The translations under genes were made by a program, and so were the position numbers. A stretch of 14,277 bases of DNA from NCBI GenBank assembly GCA_023253245.1, contig JALRHB010000021.1:1-14277 (forward strand), given 5' to 3'. This DNA comes from Polynucleobacter sp. (GTDB lineage: Bacteria > Pseudomonadota > Gammaproteobacteria > Burkholderiales > Burkholderiaceae). This document shows, one piece after another, positions 13,974 to 14,277 of this stretch (position 1 is the first letter of the stretch; each line of letters opens with the position of its first letter). The notes under the pieces are model-generated. The model did not search any database. It was not told where the DNA came from and saw nothing but the letters and a program-made list of their open reading frames with translations.

Positions 13974-14277
13974 TTATCAATATTCCTAGATATGACAGCT
14001 AGCTGGTAAGCTAAATCTAGAGCCTCAAACATACTGCCATAATCGGCAATGCCTTTGCCAGCAATCTCTAATGCAGTTCCATGATCAACTGAAGTGCGAA
14101 TAATAGGCAGACCCAAGGTCACGTTAACTCCACCACCAAAACTAACAAACTTAAACGGCGCCAAACCCTGATCGTGATACATCGCAATAAAAGCATCCAC
14201 TTTATCTAAAGCGCTGGTATCAAATATCGTATCGCCAGGAAATGGACCTGACACATCAATTCCTAAGGCCTTAGCAT
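13970..14277 (-). CDS. pdxA: 4-hydroxythreonine-4-phosphate dehydrogenase PdxA (C-terminal part; 5' end outside window)
   Basis: The frame is open to the right edge of the window and encodes the last 101 residues of PdxA, an NAD-dependent enzyme of pyridoxal 5'-phosphate synthesis that normally has about 330 residues. Conserved features are SGPFPGDT near the front, YHDQGLAPFK (the metal-binding histidine and its DQG), GGGVNVTLGLPIIRTS, and DHGTALEIAGKG (a second metal-binding histidine). The protein ends in NIDK, and its stop codon (13972-13970) overlaps the rsmA ATG. An in-frame GTG at 14254 is not the true start, since conserved coding sequence continues past it. In many proteobacteria the unit is lptD-surA-pdxA-rsmA; the upstream members would lie beyond the window. 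Confidence 0.95.
   Translation of the reverse strand, partial: AKALGIDVSGPFPGDTIFDTSALDKVDAFIAMYHDQGLAPFKFVSFGGGVNVTLGLPIIRTSVDHGTALEIAGKGIADYGSMFEALDLAYQLAVISRNIDK

Noticed and set aside
14254..14277. Possible short PdxA-like protein starting at GTG 14254
   Set aside because: The reading frame continues with PdxA-like sequence to the window edge, so the gene is cut by the window and not truncated in nature.
1..14277. CRISPR arrays, insertion sequences, tRNA genes and riboswitches
   Set aside because: No repeated spacer pattern, transposase frame, terminal inverted repeats or tRNA-like cloverleaf was seen; gaps between genes are all shorter than about 110 nt.

Overview
The window reads as a conserved housekeeping segment of a betaproteobacterial chromosome. 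It is most likely from the family Burkholderiaceae, and a Polynucleobacter-like freshwater bacterium fits best. The grounds are moderate-to-low G+C, very tight gene packing, the style of the proteins (for example the GlyS and PlsC sequences), and the gene order miaB-ybeY-corC-lnt-glyQ-glyS-gmhB-plsC followed by convergent rsmA/pdxA. The genus is an inference from memory of gene order and composition. No database search was made. I saw no insertion sequence, phage gene, CRISPR array, tRNA, rRNA or integration site.

Left part (1-750). This holds the 3' part of a gene for a four-cysteine, Rap1a/Tai-like probable periplasmic protein, then a small glycine-zipper lipoprotein gene. A strong hairpin terminator follows, shared with the htpG gene that converges from the right.

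Minus-strand block (749-3150). A rhodanese-domain sulfurtransferase gene lies upstream of htpG (Hsp90 chaperone). htpG has its own near-consensus heat-shock (sigma-32) promoter in the short gap between the two genes. A compound CTAGAT repeat/dyad sits on top of that promoter.

Plus-strand block (3229-13187). A predicted sodium/proton antiporter gene starts divergently from the rhodanese gene. It is followed by a long co-directional run. miaB (tRNA ms2i6A methylthiolation) overlaps ybeY (16S rRNA maturation endonuclease), then come corC (CBS-domain ion-efflux accessory protein) and lnt (last step of lipoprotein acylation). After these are glyQ and glyS (the two subunits of glycyl-tRNA synthetase), gmhB (heptose bisphosphate phosphatase for LPS core) and plsC (phosphatidic acid synthesis). 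Intergenic gaps run from an 8-nt overlap to 60 nt, so most of this is probably one or two operons that mix translation and envelope-building functions. Several starts (antiporter, corC, lnt) lack a visible Shine-Dalgarno sequence, and lnt can only start at TTG.

Right edge (13194-14277, minus strand). rsmA (16S rRNA dimethyladenosine transferase) is translationally coupled by a 4-nt overlap to pdxA (pyridoxal phosphate synthesis), whose 5' part lies beyond the window.

I did not find a convincing new biological system. The items most worth a second look are the htpG promoter dyad, the apparent absence of phoH between miaB and ybeY, the start signals lacking a ribosome site, the orphan Rap1a/Tai-like gene, the internal two-fold repeat in the antiporter, and the palindrome covering both stop codons between plsC and rsmA.
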